Assembly (NCBI GenBank): GCA_963580285.1
Contig: OY757011.1
Coordinates: forward strand, 166,561,406 to 166,625,405
Direction of reading: 5' to 3'
DNA length: 64,000 bases
Source of the DNA: Lucinisca nassula
Lineage: Eukaryota > Mollusca > Bivalvia > Lucinida > Lucinidae
A program made the position numbers and the translations under genes. Under the pieces are notes generated by a model. That model was given only the letters and a program-made list of their open reading frames with translations, did not search any database and had not been told where the DNA came from. Below are positions 53,716 through 63,496 of this stretch, piece after piece (the first letter of the stretch is position 1; every line of letters starts with the position of its first letter).

Positions 53716-53904
53716 TTTGTCCAATACTTAAGATCATTAAGGTACAAATGGTCAGATTATAGTGCAGTTCCACATAGATTTTTAGCTATGCAAGTGAGCT
53801 GAGCACGAAAAAAAAAAAGGTTCTGCATCCTTGTGGGGCCACATTACACTGCTTCAGTATTGTCCCTTTGTTCGTATATTACAGTGGATTGGTTTTCGTT
53901 TCAG

Positions 53905-54474
53905 AGCTTTGTTCCAACCAAGTTAGACATCCTTCATGCAAGAAAGGCCACAAAAGGCATCATAGAACATCAGTTTGACATCAAAGGTATCCCCTTCTTG
54001 TTCGTTGATGTTGGCGGTCAGAGATCACAACGACAAAAATGGTTCCAGTGTTTCGAAGGTATCACCTCCATTCTGTTCTTAGCATCCTCGAGCGAGTTTG
54101 ACCAAGTGTTGATGGAGGACAGGAAAACCAACAGGTTACTAGAGTCATGTGACATTTTTGAAACCATCATCAATAATAAGACATTCTGTAATGTTTCAAT
54201 AATTCTATTTTTAAACAAAACGGACCTGTTAGAGGAGAAAGTGAAAGTTGTTAGTATAAAAGACTCTTTCCCAGAGTTTGAGGGGGATCCCCACTGTTTA
54301 GAGGATGTGCAAAACTTTATGTTGGGGTTGTTCGATGAACGACGACGAGAAAGATCAAAACCATTGTTTCATCATTTCACAACAGCAATAGACACAGAAA
54401 ATATTAAGTTTGTCTTTCAGGCAGTCAAGGATACTATTCTTCAAGATAACTTGAAGTCGCTGATGTTGCAGTGA
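53905..54474 (+). CDS. GNA12/13: G-protein alpha subunit, G12/13 class: terminal coding exon
   Basis: The exon encodes the last 189 residues plus TGA. It carries switch I (exon residues 11-18, HARKATKG, with Arg13 and Thr16 that contact GTP and Mg), DVGGQ at 35-39 (switch II; Gln39 is the catalytic Gln), NKTD at 104-107 (guanine recognition) and TTAID at 159-163 (G5). The C-terminus NLKSLMLQ is the G12/13 receptor-contact tail. Stretches such as [12 protein letters not shown] and [14 protein letters not shown] are near-diagnostic for this class, which couples receptors to RhoGEFs at the plasma membrane. Acceptor TTTCAG at 53899-53904; an ATG at 53833 is upstream in the intron and is not the start. 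The exon is intact. GNA12 and GNA13 are both matched, as expected for a single invertebrate orthologue. Confidence 0.97.
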   Translation, partial: SFVPTKLDILHARKATKGIIEHQFDIKGIPFLFVDVGGQRSQRQKWFQCFEGITSILFLASSSEFDQVLMEDRKTNRLLESCDIFETIINNKTFCNVSIILFLNKTDLLEEKVKVVSIKDSFPEFEGDPHCLEDVQNFMLGLFDERRRERSKPLFHHFTTAIDTENIKFVFQAVKDTILQDNLKSLMLQ

Positions 54475-54659
54475 GAGGAACTTGTTTGGAAACTCGGAAA
54501 TATCCTAAAGTGCTATATCTTATATGTGTACAATTAACCACTTTGTGCATTATAATTTCGGGATTGCACATGAAGTCTGTAGCATGAAATGAGTGTTCAG
54601 ACTCCACTAATAATTGGACTTGGAGTCATGACGCCAGTCAAGGAGGAATAACAGAGATG

Positions 54660-55125
54660 ATTTAAGGATAAATGTTCTTATTACTCAATCAAAACCTTAA
54701 TTCTTGTTAGGAACATGTATGTTGTGAATACTTGTTAGAATCACCTCAGTGAGGTGATTCTAACAAGAACCTACAACATATACGGGCCTGGGTGGCCTAG
54801 TGGATAAGAGCGCTGACTTTTAATCATTAAGTCTCTCACTGCTGTGGTTCGAGCCTGGCTCGGGTCACATTCTGCACTGGGAGGTTAGGTAGTTTTTCTC
54901 CGGGTACACTGGTTTTCGCCCACCTCTGATTAACGATTTGTGCGATACAAGTGAAATATTCTTGAAAATGACATAAAACCAAACAAACAACAAAAGAACA
55001 TACGTTGTGGGTACTAGGTAGAATCACCTCACTGAGGTGATTCTAACAAGTACCCACAACATATATGTTTGTAACAAAGATGAAGAAAATTATCCCTTGA
55101 TTATCTTCATTCCTCCTTATCTCTG
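54660..55125. mobile_element. Two P-type palindromes flanking a SINE-3
   Basis: 54718-54782 (GTTGTGAATACTTGTTAGAA, ATCACCTCAGTGAGGTGAT and inverse) and 55005-55066 (GTTGTGGGTACTAGGTAGAA, same centre) lie on either side of the SINE-3. Outer phrases TAAATGTTCTTATTAC and GAAAATTATCCCTTGAT suggest decayed larger arms. Confidence 0.75.
54784..54996 (+). mobile_element. SINE-3, full length
   Basis: tRNA-like head TGGCCTAGTGGATAAGAGCG … GTGGTTCGAGCCTGGC (A and B boxes). Body GTAGTTTTTCTCCGGGTACA, CTGGTTTTCGCCCACCTCTG, TTAACGATTTGTGCG. Tail TGAAAATGACATAAAACC, AAACAAACAAC. Confidence 0.85.
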
Positions 55126-55409
55126 GAACTATTTGTAATGAAAGTTTTTAGGCAATACGAAAACTGCAAGTGTACATGTATATAAGTTACTGGAGGGCTT
55201 TCAGTGTTGAATTCATGCTTCCTTGTAAATTAATTAGAAGATTATGAGTTTCTTATGGTAATTTGGGATAAAAAATTCTTCAGTTAATTACCAAAATATA
55301 CAGTGAACTATATTCACTCCAATAAAGTCAATGGCTAAAATAAAAAAAAAAAAAATGTATGCAAGCAAGCTTCTAGAATTCACAGAGATGCAAATATGAG
55401 TACATTTAC

Positions 55410-55913
55410 AGTAAAATTCCTATATTCAGACCACCTTTGGGACTGTTAAGAAGTGGTCTTAATGGTGGTCTCTTGCTGCAAAGAAAAAACAACTGCAACT
55501 TTCTAAATATGCTTTTGAAAACATAATAGTGGAATTTCACTATATAATTCGGCCTGCATTGTGCAAGCACCTAAGCAATAGCTTAACCCTTATCTTGCTG
55601 AATATTCATTTAAGCCACACCCATTTCTGTCTATCAACCAATCAAATTACTTGATGTAATTTATTCCTACAAACTCATAAACTGAATGTCAAACAGTGTA
55701 GATCCTGATCAGAGAAGCCATCTGATCTGGATCTACACTGTTTCCAAAGATAGGGGTTTTCGTGAACAGCATGATAAGAGTTAGTTGTGCTTTCCTAAGA
55801 CAGGTGTTTGATGAACAGAGGTGTATTTCGATGGTTATGCTGTTTTTCGGGATTTGAAAGCATGTTTGCTAAAAGCAGGTTGCTTGCTTAATAGAGGTGG
55901 TTCACTGTATTTG
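55410..55913. mobile_element. MITE with TACAGT-type TIRs, carrying a MITE-B
   Basis: Left CAGTAAAATTCCTATATTCA and AGACCACCTTTGGGA; right GCTTAATAGAGGTGGTTCAC then TGTA. A weak inverted match with TA borders fits a Tc1/mariner-type derivative. A MITE-B occupies 55583-55784. Confidence 0.55.
55583..55784 (+). mobile_element. MITE-B
   Basis: TTAACCCTTATCTTGCTGAA start (TTAA 55583-55586); end CAGCATGATAAGAGTTAG. The core is shortened to GATCAGAGAAGCCATCTGAT. Confidence 0.85.
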
Positions 55914-56104
55914 CTCCTCTTACATTGCTCAGGTGATAATACTAACAGGTATCCACAACTTTGTGACTGTGTTTCAGAGAGAGAAAGTTTAAGTTTGTTA
56001 TTGGTTATTCAGTTATTGCTTCCATAAACCCTCACACCCCAGAATTTCTGAAATGAACTCTTCCATTACTAAATCTGAAAACATCTTACGTTGTTAGTGG
56101 GAGT

Positions 56105-56331
56105 TTAACCCTTTTTGTACCAAATGGAATCTTCCTTCTTATATAAAGCAGCAGTCCATTTCAAAATTGAGGGATGTCAGGTTGTTTCCTTCAAAATTGA
56201 TTTGGAAAATGACTGAACTTTTAACAAACAGTGGAGGCCCTGATCAGACGCCGCATTCTGCGGCGTCTGATCTGGGCCTGCACTGTTTGCCAAGGTATCC
56301 CTTTAGGGATTTCTGGTACTGAAAAGGTTAA
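56105..56331 (-). mobile_element. MITE-A with intact TTAA ends
   Basis: TTAA 56105-56108 and 56328-56331. Ends TTAACCCTTTTTGTACC and GGTACTGAAAAGGTTAA. The core is a perfect palindrome, CAGACGCCGCATTCTGCGGC plus GTCTG. Confidence 0.9.
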
Positions 56332-56354
56332 ATAAGGCAATATTGTTAATAGAA

Positions 56355-56445
56355 TGGCAAACAGTGTAGATCCTGGTGTAGATCAGGATCTACAATGTTT
56401 GCATAGTTTTCTTAGTTGCTCTGCAGGGCTGAAAGGGTAAAAGAT
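56355..56445 (+). mobile_element. MITE-B-like core fragment
   Basis: CAAACAGTGTAGATCCTGGT, then GATCAGGATCTACAATGTTT and GC; the hairpin centre is deleted. CTGCAGGGCTGAAAGGGTAA follows. Confidence 0.65.
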
Positions 56446-57015
56446 CCTTTGGGCTTTTTGTAAGAAATATTGAACATATCCTTGATGCAGTTGTGGCGTA
56501 GCAAATTAATGCAAAAAATTAGAAAATATGAGCCCCGCCAAGCGACTTTGTGTCTTCGAGCATACCGTCATGACAAATTGTAACTGCGCATGCCCAGCCA
56601 TTCAGAGGGGCCAGGGATACGGCTTTCTGTCTGAAGGTTCCTCTTGATTCACTGCTTGTATGAGCGAGCAGCGAAGGTTCTGGCGAGACTGCGTGGATGC
56701 GCAGGCTCACCTGAACCTTCGCTGCTCGCATAGGCTATAAGTACCGAAATCGCTTGACGGGGCCCATATGAATCCAGAATGTGGAATGTAGAATAGATTT
56801 CGGGACTGTTCTGTGTACTCTTACAATGATGAGAATATTATCCTATATGGAACACAAAGGGATCATAGATATATTCTGTACCAGAAATTAATCATGTGTT
56901 ATCCCAAACATTAATCGTGGGAATGGATTAATACAAATCACTTAAATCAGGTCGTATCTCCAAATAAGGGGGCGTAACAAGGATATTTGTGGGGTAATTT
57001 TCCTTATTTCTCCAC
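56446..57015. other. Non-coding with an inverted CGAAGGTTC pair
   Basis: GAGCCCCGCCAAGCGACTTT (56530) and CGCTTGACGGGGC (56750) are inverted and could be the ends of a 240-bp element. Inside, GAGCAGCGAAGGTTCTGGCG is inverted at ACCTTCGCTGCTC (56714). No gene. Confidence 0.6.
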
Positions 57016-57019
57016 AGAA

Positions 57020-57085
57020 ACTTTTGTTGTGGGTTCTTGTTAAAATTGCCTGATTGAGGGGATTCTAAGAAGTTGCCATAACACA
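57020..57085. repeat. P-type palindrome, worn
   Basis: TTGTTGTGGGTTCTTGTTAA and its worn inverse AAGAAGTTGCCATAACAC around CCTGATTGAGG. Confidence 0.65.
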
Positions 57086-57186
57086 GGCTTTTATGAAGAA
57101 ATAAGAAAAATATCATCATTCCATTACCTTATCTGGATCTGTGTAGAATTCTAGTTAGTGAACAAGAATAGTATTTCACCATTTGT

Positions 57187-57360
57187 TGGAGAAGCCTCCC
57201 TGGTGTAGTGGTTATGCAACTCACCTTGTAAACCAGGGGTCGCAGGAGCGATCCCAGGCTGCTCCAGACTTTCGGATGAGTCTTTAAACTGAGGTCCTGT
57301 CTCGGTATGACCTTAGCTGTTGGTGAGATGTAATATGCAAACATTCACTCACACACTCAC
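57187..57360 (+). mobile_element. SINE-5, with tRNA-like head
   Basis: Head CCTGGTGTAGTGGTTATGCA … GGAGCGATCCCAGGC. Body CTCCAGACTTTCGGATGAGT, CTTTAAACTGAGGTCCTG, TATGACCTTAGCTGTTGGTG, then AGATGTAATATG and a CACTCACACACTCAC tail. Confidence 0.8.
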
Positions 57361-57517
57361 CATTGATGTTGATATTAGAAATTAAGAGCCTTGTCACACT
57401 CACTGAGGCTATTCTAAAAAGTACCAACAACAAATTTTTATGAAGAAATAAAAAAAAATATCCTTTTTATTATCCATGTTACTCCCTATTACCTTGAGCT
57501 GTGCTGTAACTCAATTA

Positions 57518-57866
57518 CAGTAGAACTTCGATGGCTCGAACACCGATGGCTCGTTTACCATTGATGTGTCGAACCCATTCTTGAGCCCCTAGCGAAATCC
57601 TCTACATAAAAAATAGTGGGGGATAATTAAGGAGATTTTAGTCTTTTATTTTGCAAATGTATGCTGTGTGTACTCATTAGAATCGCCTCGATGAGGTGAT
57701 TCTAATGAGTACACAGGGCATGCATTTGCAAATTATAGAACACCGAAAATGTGTCTAAAACTATCTCGTTAAGCCTCCTGACAGTAACCTCAGTGGCTCA
57801 AACTACCCATGTCTCGAACAGATTTTCGAGGTCCAAAAGATGTTCGAGCCATTGAAGTTCGACTGT
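57518..57866. mobile_element. Pogo-like MITE with a nested P palindrome
   Basis: TIRs CAGTAGAACTTCGATGGCTC and the inverse of GAGCCATTGAAGTTCGACTG, each next to TA (57516-57517, 57867-57868). GTTCGAG words recur inside. A P palindrome (57645-57735, GCTGTGTGTACTCATTAGAA and inverse) is nested in the middle. Confidence 0.85.
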
Positions 57867-57918
57867 ATTTCATATGACAAATTGAGACCGAGGGAGGTAT
57901 GGAGGGCCATAGGAACAG

Positions 57919-58100
57919 ATAAGGTGGGTATTTGGGGATAACTGAATGATAATTTTTGTCAGTTCTCCATAAAAACCTATGATGTGGGTATTCATTAGAT
58001 CCGCCTCGATGAGGCAGTTCTAATGAATACCCACAACATAGGTTTATATGGAGAAATGAGGAAAACTATCCTTCAGTTATCACCGAATACCCACCTTATC
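57919..58100. mobile_element. P element, complete 180-bp palindrome
   Basis: Arms from GATAAGGTGGGTATTTGG at 57919 to CGAATACCCACCTTATC at 58100 are inverted over nearly all of their length. Stations are GATAACTGAATGATAATTTT / GAAAACTATCCTTCAGTTAT and TGTGGGTATTCATTAG / CTAATGAATACCCACA, and the centre is CCTCGATGAGG. The left flank has AGATAAGG and the right ACCTTATCT, so the palindrome reaches the flank. Confidence 0.9.
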
Positions 58101-58256
58101 TATTGCTATGGAGCATTTATGACTTCACCGCTGAAGGTTACAGGTTTGGGTCTGTTCACCTAGCTGTGTATGAGTACTGAATAAGAAGAGCATTGGTGCA
58201 GATAGGACATGTTATTTTGGGATAATTTTCTTTTCTCTGCAAAAAATTCTTGCCTT

Positions 58257-58492
58257 TTGACCCATTTTGTACTGAATGGAATCCTCCACCCTATATTTAG
58301 CACAAGTCCATTTCGAAACTTAGGGCTGTCAGGTTGTGGTGTCTTCAAAATTGATTTGAAAATGGATTGATTTTCTGCAAACAGTATAGGCCCTGATCTG
58401 GTACAGCAGGTACCGCATGATGCGGAGTCTGATTTGGACCTGCACTGTTTGCCAATTACCTGTTTTGGGGTTTCCGGTACAAAACAGGTTAA
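58257..58492 (-). mobile_element. MITE-A
   Basis: Left end worn (TTGACCCATTTTGTACT); right end GGTACAAAACAGGTTAA, TTAA 58489-58492. Core CTGATCTGGTACAGCAGGTA is altered. It is followed within seven bases by the E2 element. Confidence 0.8.
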
Positions 58493-58498
58493 GTTTTT

Positions 58499-61470
58499 AG
58501 CTCACCAGAGCCAAAGGCTCCGGGGGAGCTTATAGGATAGGCAGTTGTCCGTCGTTGTTGTCGTCTGGCGTTAACATTTTCAAACAACATCTCCTCTGAA
58601 GCCACTGGGCCGATTGAGTCCAAATTTCATCTGTAGCATCCTTGGGTTGGGGTATTGAAAGTTTGTGTTTTTTATGAAATTCGGCTCATTGGTTTGGTTG
58701 CTATGGCAACTTAGAGTTTCCATTGACTTATAATGGGGAAAATTGAAAAGTGGCATTTACTGCCAAGCCACTGCAGATATTTTGACAAAACTTTCATAGA
58801 AATATTCCTTAGGCAATCTACTATCTGCCATATGATTTTAGGCCTACTGCTCATTTGTATTGGTTGCCATGGAAACCAAAATGAAAAAATAGAAAAAAAA
58901 ATACTTAAAAAATCATCTCCTCAGAAACCGTATGCTCTATGAGGCTGAAAGTTTATGGAAATATTCACCATATTTGCCTTCACAGGTTTTGTGTTTTTTA
59001 CGAAATTCGGCTCTTTAGTTTGGTTGCTATGACAACTTAGATTTTCCATAGACTTATAATGGGGAAAATTGAAAAATGGCATTAACTACAAAGCCTTTGC
59101 AGATATTTTGACAAAACTTTCATAGAAATGTTCCTTTAGTAAACTTCTCTCAGCCATATGCTTTTATGTCAACCTGGGGGTCCAGTAGGTTGTGCCGGGG
59201 CCATGCCCCGCCCCCAGTACTTCATAAAATGCCTTATATCTCAGAAACCTTACAGATCCCCACCCCTAAACCATATATATTCTTGTTTCTATTGATAAGA
59301 CGCATTCAGTGACACCAACCTGGAGGTCCTCCGGGATGTGCCGAGGCCATGCCCCACCCCCTCCACTCAATAAAAGGCCCAATATCTCGGAAACCATTCA
59401 GATCCCCACCCCTGAACCCTATATACTCTTGTTCCTTATGATAAGACGCATTCAGTGACATCAAACTGGGGGTCCCCGGGGATGCGCCGGGGCCATGTCC
59501 CGCCCCTCCATTTCATAAAAGGCCCAATATCTCGGAAACTTTACAGATCCCCACCCCTAAACCATATATATTCTTGCTCCTTATGATAAGACGCATTCAT
59601 TGACCCAAATTGGGGGTCTTCCGGGGTGCGCCGGAGCCATGCCCCACCCCTTCACTTCACAAAAGGCCATATATCTCAGAAACTGTTCAGATCCCCACCC
59701 CAAAACCATATATGTTCTTGTTCATTATGATGAGACACATTCAGTGACACCAACCTGGGGGTCCCCAGGGATGTGCTGGGGCCATGCCCCACCCCCTCCA
59801 TTTCATAATATCACAATATCTCGGAAACCTTACAGATCCCCACCCCTAAACCATATATATTCTTGTACCTTATGATAAGAGACTTTCATTGACACCAACC
59901 TGGGGGTCTCCCTGGGCCTTGCCCCACCCCTGCACTTCACAAAAGGCCTTATATCTCAGAAACTGTTCAGAGCCCCACCCCTAAACCATATATATTCATC
60001 TTCCTTATGATAAGGCACATTCATTGACACCAGCTTGTGAGTCCCCTGGGCATGCCCGGGCCTTGTTCCACCGCTTGACTTCATTAAAAGCCACATATCT
60101 CAGAAATAGTTCAGATCCCCACCCCTTAACCATATGATAAGACGCATTCAGTGACATCAAACTGGGTGTCCCCGGGGATGCGCCGGGGCCATGTCCCGCC
60201 CCTCCATTTCATAAAAGGCCCAATATCTCGGAAACTTTACAGATCCCCACCCCTAAACCATATATATTCTTGCTCCTTATGATAAGACGCATTCATTGAC
60301 CCAAATTGGGGGTCTTCCGGGGTGCGCCGGAGCCATGCCGCACCCCTTCACTTCACAAAAGGCCATATATCTCAGAAACTGTTCAGATCCCCACCCCAAA
60401 ACCATATATGTTCTTGTTCATTATGATGAGACACATTCAGTGACACCAACCTGGGGGTCCCCAGGGATGTGCTGGGGCCATGCCCCACCCCCTCCATTTC
60501 ATAATATCACAATATCTCGGAAACCTTACAGATCCCCACCCCTAAACCATATATATTCTTGTACCTTATGATAAGAGACTTTCATTGACACCAACCTGGG
60601 GGTCTCCCTGGGCCTTGCCCCACCCCTGCACTTCACAAAAGGCCTTATATCTCAGAAACTGTTCAGAGCCCCACCCCTAAACCATATATATTCATCTTCC
60701 TTATGATAAGGCACATTCATTGACACCAGCTTGTGAGTCCCCTGGGCATGCCCGGGCCTTGTTCCACCGCTTGACTTCATTAAAAGCCACATATCTCAGA
60801 AATAGTTCAGATCCCCACCCCTTAACCATATATATTCTTGTTCCTTATGATAAGACTCATTCAGTCACACCAACTTGGGGGTCTCTTTGTGCTGAGGCAA
60901 TGTGCCCCGCCCTTCCACTTCATAAAAGGCCATATATTTCAGAAACCATTCAAATCCCCACCCCATATTCATATATGTTCTTGTTCCTTATTATTAGCAC
61001 ACCTACTGTAGGGGTGTCCGCAGGGGCCAGTCCTCTCCTTTCCACTTCATGAAAGGATATCTTGGAAACCGTTCAGATTCCCACCCCTAAACCATATATA
61101 TACTTGGTCCTTATGATGAGACACATTTAAGGACAACAATCTTGGGCTTTCCTGGGAACAACAGGGCATGCTCCAACCCCTCCACTTATATCTCCAGCCA
61201 TGCAGATCCCCACTGCTAAACCATATATATTCTTGTTCTTTGTGATAAGACACATTTAGTGATACCAACCAGGGCTCCATTGGGTCCATGCCCCAACCCC
61301 TCTACTTCATAAAAGGCCTAATGTTTCATATACTGAGTCCACATTGATGCTCATTTGGATATGGGGGTTCATTTGGCAGATTAAAATGATATCATGTTAA
61401 AATACATGGCTGCAATTTGGCAGTGCCCACCTGAGCTCTGGTGAGCATAGTGGCCCATGGGCCTCTTGTT
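58499..61470 (+). mobile_element. E2 element, third copy
   Basis: Left end AGCTCACCAGAGCC with GGCTCCGGGGGAGCT, then a GTCGTTGTTGTCGTC tract. The early region repeats TTTGGTTGCTATGGCAACTT. The array of 145-nt units (59200-61300) follows, with GATAAGACGCATTCAGTGA, CCATGCCCCACCCC, AATATCTCGGAAAC and GATCCCCACCCCTAAACCAT. Right end: CTCTGGTGAGC, hairpin GGCCCATGGGCC, TCTTGTT. Short frames of 60-110 aa in it are by-products of the array. Confidence 0.8.
59438..60829 (+). repeat. Recent 696-bp tandem duplication inside the E2 array
   Basis: 59438-60133 and 60134-60829 match almost base for base (two differences noticed: GGGGGT/GGGTGT near 59470/60166, and GCCCC/GCCGC near 59642/60338). The joint falls inside a unit, at CCATATGATAAGACGC, and deletes the ATATATTCTTGTTCCTT part of it. 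Confidence 0.9.
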
Positions 61471-62432
61471 GGAGGGGCTTACTGTTACTTTATAGTGAAA
61501 CAAATATTGTCAAAAAGTCATCACCCTCACTAAAAATATGGTGCAAAATATTTCAGGTGGACCCGTTCATAGTTTTGGTGATTACTCTCAAAATAAATCA
61601 GGCTCTGTAACAGGCATTTTAAGTAGGCCTAAAATATTTTGGAAGTAGCCATTTCATATGTATATTGAATCCCACCCATTTGATATATCAAAATATTTCC
61701 TGATCAGATCATATAATTATTAATCACTGAGCACTGCATTGTCTCCAGCCCATTAATGACAAAAATTTTAATGTGATCTTTCGTTAATGGGTTTGAACAG
61801 GTCCATTTCCAAATAAATGGGTGTCTGGTTTTGTAGTATTTCATTTATCCTAAATTTTGTAAAAACAGTACTTTTAGTTATGACTATAATCAGTGATAAG
61901 ATGCTGCACACTGCAGTGTGTGATTTGTGTCTACACCAAATGCCAATGCCCCTGATGCCAGCCGGGTTGAATAAATGTTGCATGTGTCATAAGCATATTG
62001 TTTTAGTTCATTGTATTTAGCCAGATGGGCTGTCACAGACACAAATATTTTATTTCTTTCCTTCTGGATTATGCAGATTCATGAATTATTGTATCAACAT
62101 GTGACAAAACCTACAATAATACTTGTGTGACCAGCAAAGGCTCAGATCAGACTGCACATGTGTGCAGTCTGATCAGAGCCTTTGCTGTTTGCATGACCCT
62201 TCTGTACCCTCGGCCGTCCGGGCCATCCGAGTTAAATGACAACTCTTGGCATAGTGGAGGGATATGCAAGCTGTTCTGAGTCTTTGCATGTTTTATTGTA
62301 GGTTTTGTCATGCACAGGCTCATTTATAAAGAATGGGTCGGAGTCGGTGGGTACAAGGATCCTCTGCAAAATGGGTATCTGCAACATACATGTACATTTA
62401 TGAAAAAAAAAAAATACTTGAACATTTGGTGC
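61471..62432. other. Non-coding, two palindromic cores
   Basis: 62133-62200 is a perfect-armed core: AGCAAAGGCTCAGATCAGAC, TGCACATGTGTGCA, inverse to GAGCCTTTGCTGTTTGC. Around 61885-61960, ATGCTGCACACTGCAGTGTG is a small palindrome. The rest is anonymous. Confidence 0.55.
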
Positions 62433-62433
62433 T

Positions 62434-62637
62434 TTTACCCATTTCAGACCCAAAAATTGCACATGTGCAATCAGTGTAGGTCCAGATCAGATGCCACAGA
62501 ACATCGTGTCGGATCAGCACCTTCAATGTTTGCAAAAAGTTCTACCATTTTCTTGTAACCTTAACCGAGAACCCTAAATTTTGAAATGGACTTCTGCTAC
62601 ATATAGTGAGGAAGATTCTATACAGTTGAAAAAAGGT
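62434..62637 (+). mobile_element. MITE-A, worn
   Basis: TTTTACCCATTTCAGACCC, core TCCAGATCAGATGCCACAGA, then CCCTAAATTTTGAAATGGAC, AGTGAGGAAGATTCTATAC. Confidence 0.7.
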
Positions 62638-63490
62638 TAGAAGTTAAGGACAGAATTGGCCTCTTCTTCCCTTTATGAGTAGCTCCCCATGAAATTACAG
62701 AGACTTGTCTCCTTCTTTATCCCCATTCCAGTTTATTCCATGTTCTAATCCTGAAGATGCCGAGAAGATGTTGTCTGTTTATGTCATCTGCTGAATCTTC
62801 TTGCAAGCTATTTAAAAATATTTTTGCATACAGTCAAACAGTGTGGACCTGATTAGACTGCTCCTCTAGGAGCAGGAGCAGTTAGTCTGGGTTCACGCTG
62901 TTTGCAACTAATCAGCAGACAACAAAGTAGACCACAATTGTTGTGATTGATATCTTATGGGTTAAATTATGCTGCTAGTTCTCTGTGTGACAATATTCTA
63001 GACATTCACCAGTTTGTATGTCCCTCTGGGTCCTGTGTTGCTAGAGATACATCACATTATACTGCTGCTGTTTTTACCATGTTTACCATCATTTCATAAG
63101 AACATAATGTAATTATGTTAATCCTACCAGCTCCAAGCAAAATTGCAATGCAGACAACATTCAGGTCATATTTTCACCAATTTTTAAAGAAAATCGGGCA
63201 TGACACTCATGTAAGTAGTAAGCAGATGATTCACATGAAGTGTCAACCTGATTTTCTCTGAAAAATGGAGAGGAAAAAATGAAAAATGTCATCTGCTTAC
63301 AGTCTTGATTAGAGCTTAAAGGGTTTATCTTAATATTCTGCTTGAGATAGTAGTAAAAATTGCTGAATATTGTTTAATTGCTCAATAAGAATGATTCACC
63401 ATCTGTCAGATCATTTATACAAGGACTTTGTTCATGTATATGTACAGCATCCAAAGGACATGTCAGGGACTTAGCTCCAGACGAGGCGGA
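62638..63490. other. Non-coding with a MITE-D core and a worn inverted repeat
   Basis: 62825-62920 is a MITE-D core (CAAACAGTGTGGACCTGATT, GACTGCTCCTCTAGGAGCAG). No coding sense in the remainder. Confidence 0.5.
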
Positions 63491-63496
63491 GTGACA

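Larger units (their letters stand above)
48552..53904 (+). other. Intron of the G-alpha 12/13 gene, 5353 nt
   Basis: Bounded by GTAAGT and TTTCAG. It holds an E1 fragment (48600-49365), a SINE-1 fragment, a 2.7-kb E2 element with a nested SINE-4, a SINE-3 fragment, a MITE-A' fragment, a MITE-F and a MITE-D. About 70% of it by eye is recognisable repeat. Confidence 0.85.
54475..55345 (+). other. Probable 3' UTR and downstream of the G-alpha gene
   Basis: The first AATAAA on this strand I noticed after the stop is at 55321-55326, followed 11 nt later by a genomic A-run. If used, the 3' UTR would carry a palindromic P element and a SINE-3. The A-run makes the site ambiguous, so this is tentative. 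Confidence 0.4.

Noticed and set aside
53833..53904. ATG at 53833 as start of the G-alpha protein
   Set aside because: The 24 codons before SFVPTK do not match any G-alpha; a T-rich tract ending TTTCAG precedes 53905, and the upstream exon at 48501 joins in frame.
59600..60571. Two identical 91-codon open frames
   Set aside because: They lie in the E2 tandem array and are identical only because of the 696-bp duplication; the peptide follows the repeat unit and has no domain.
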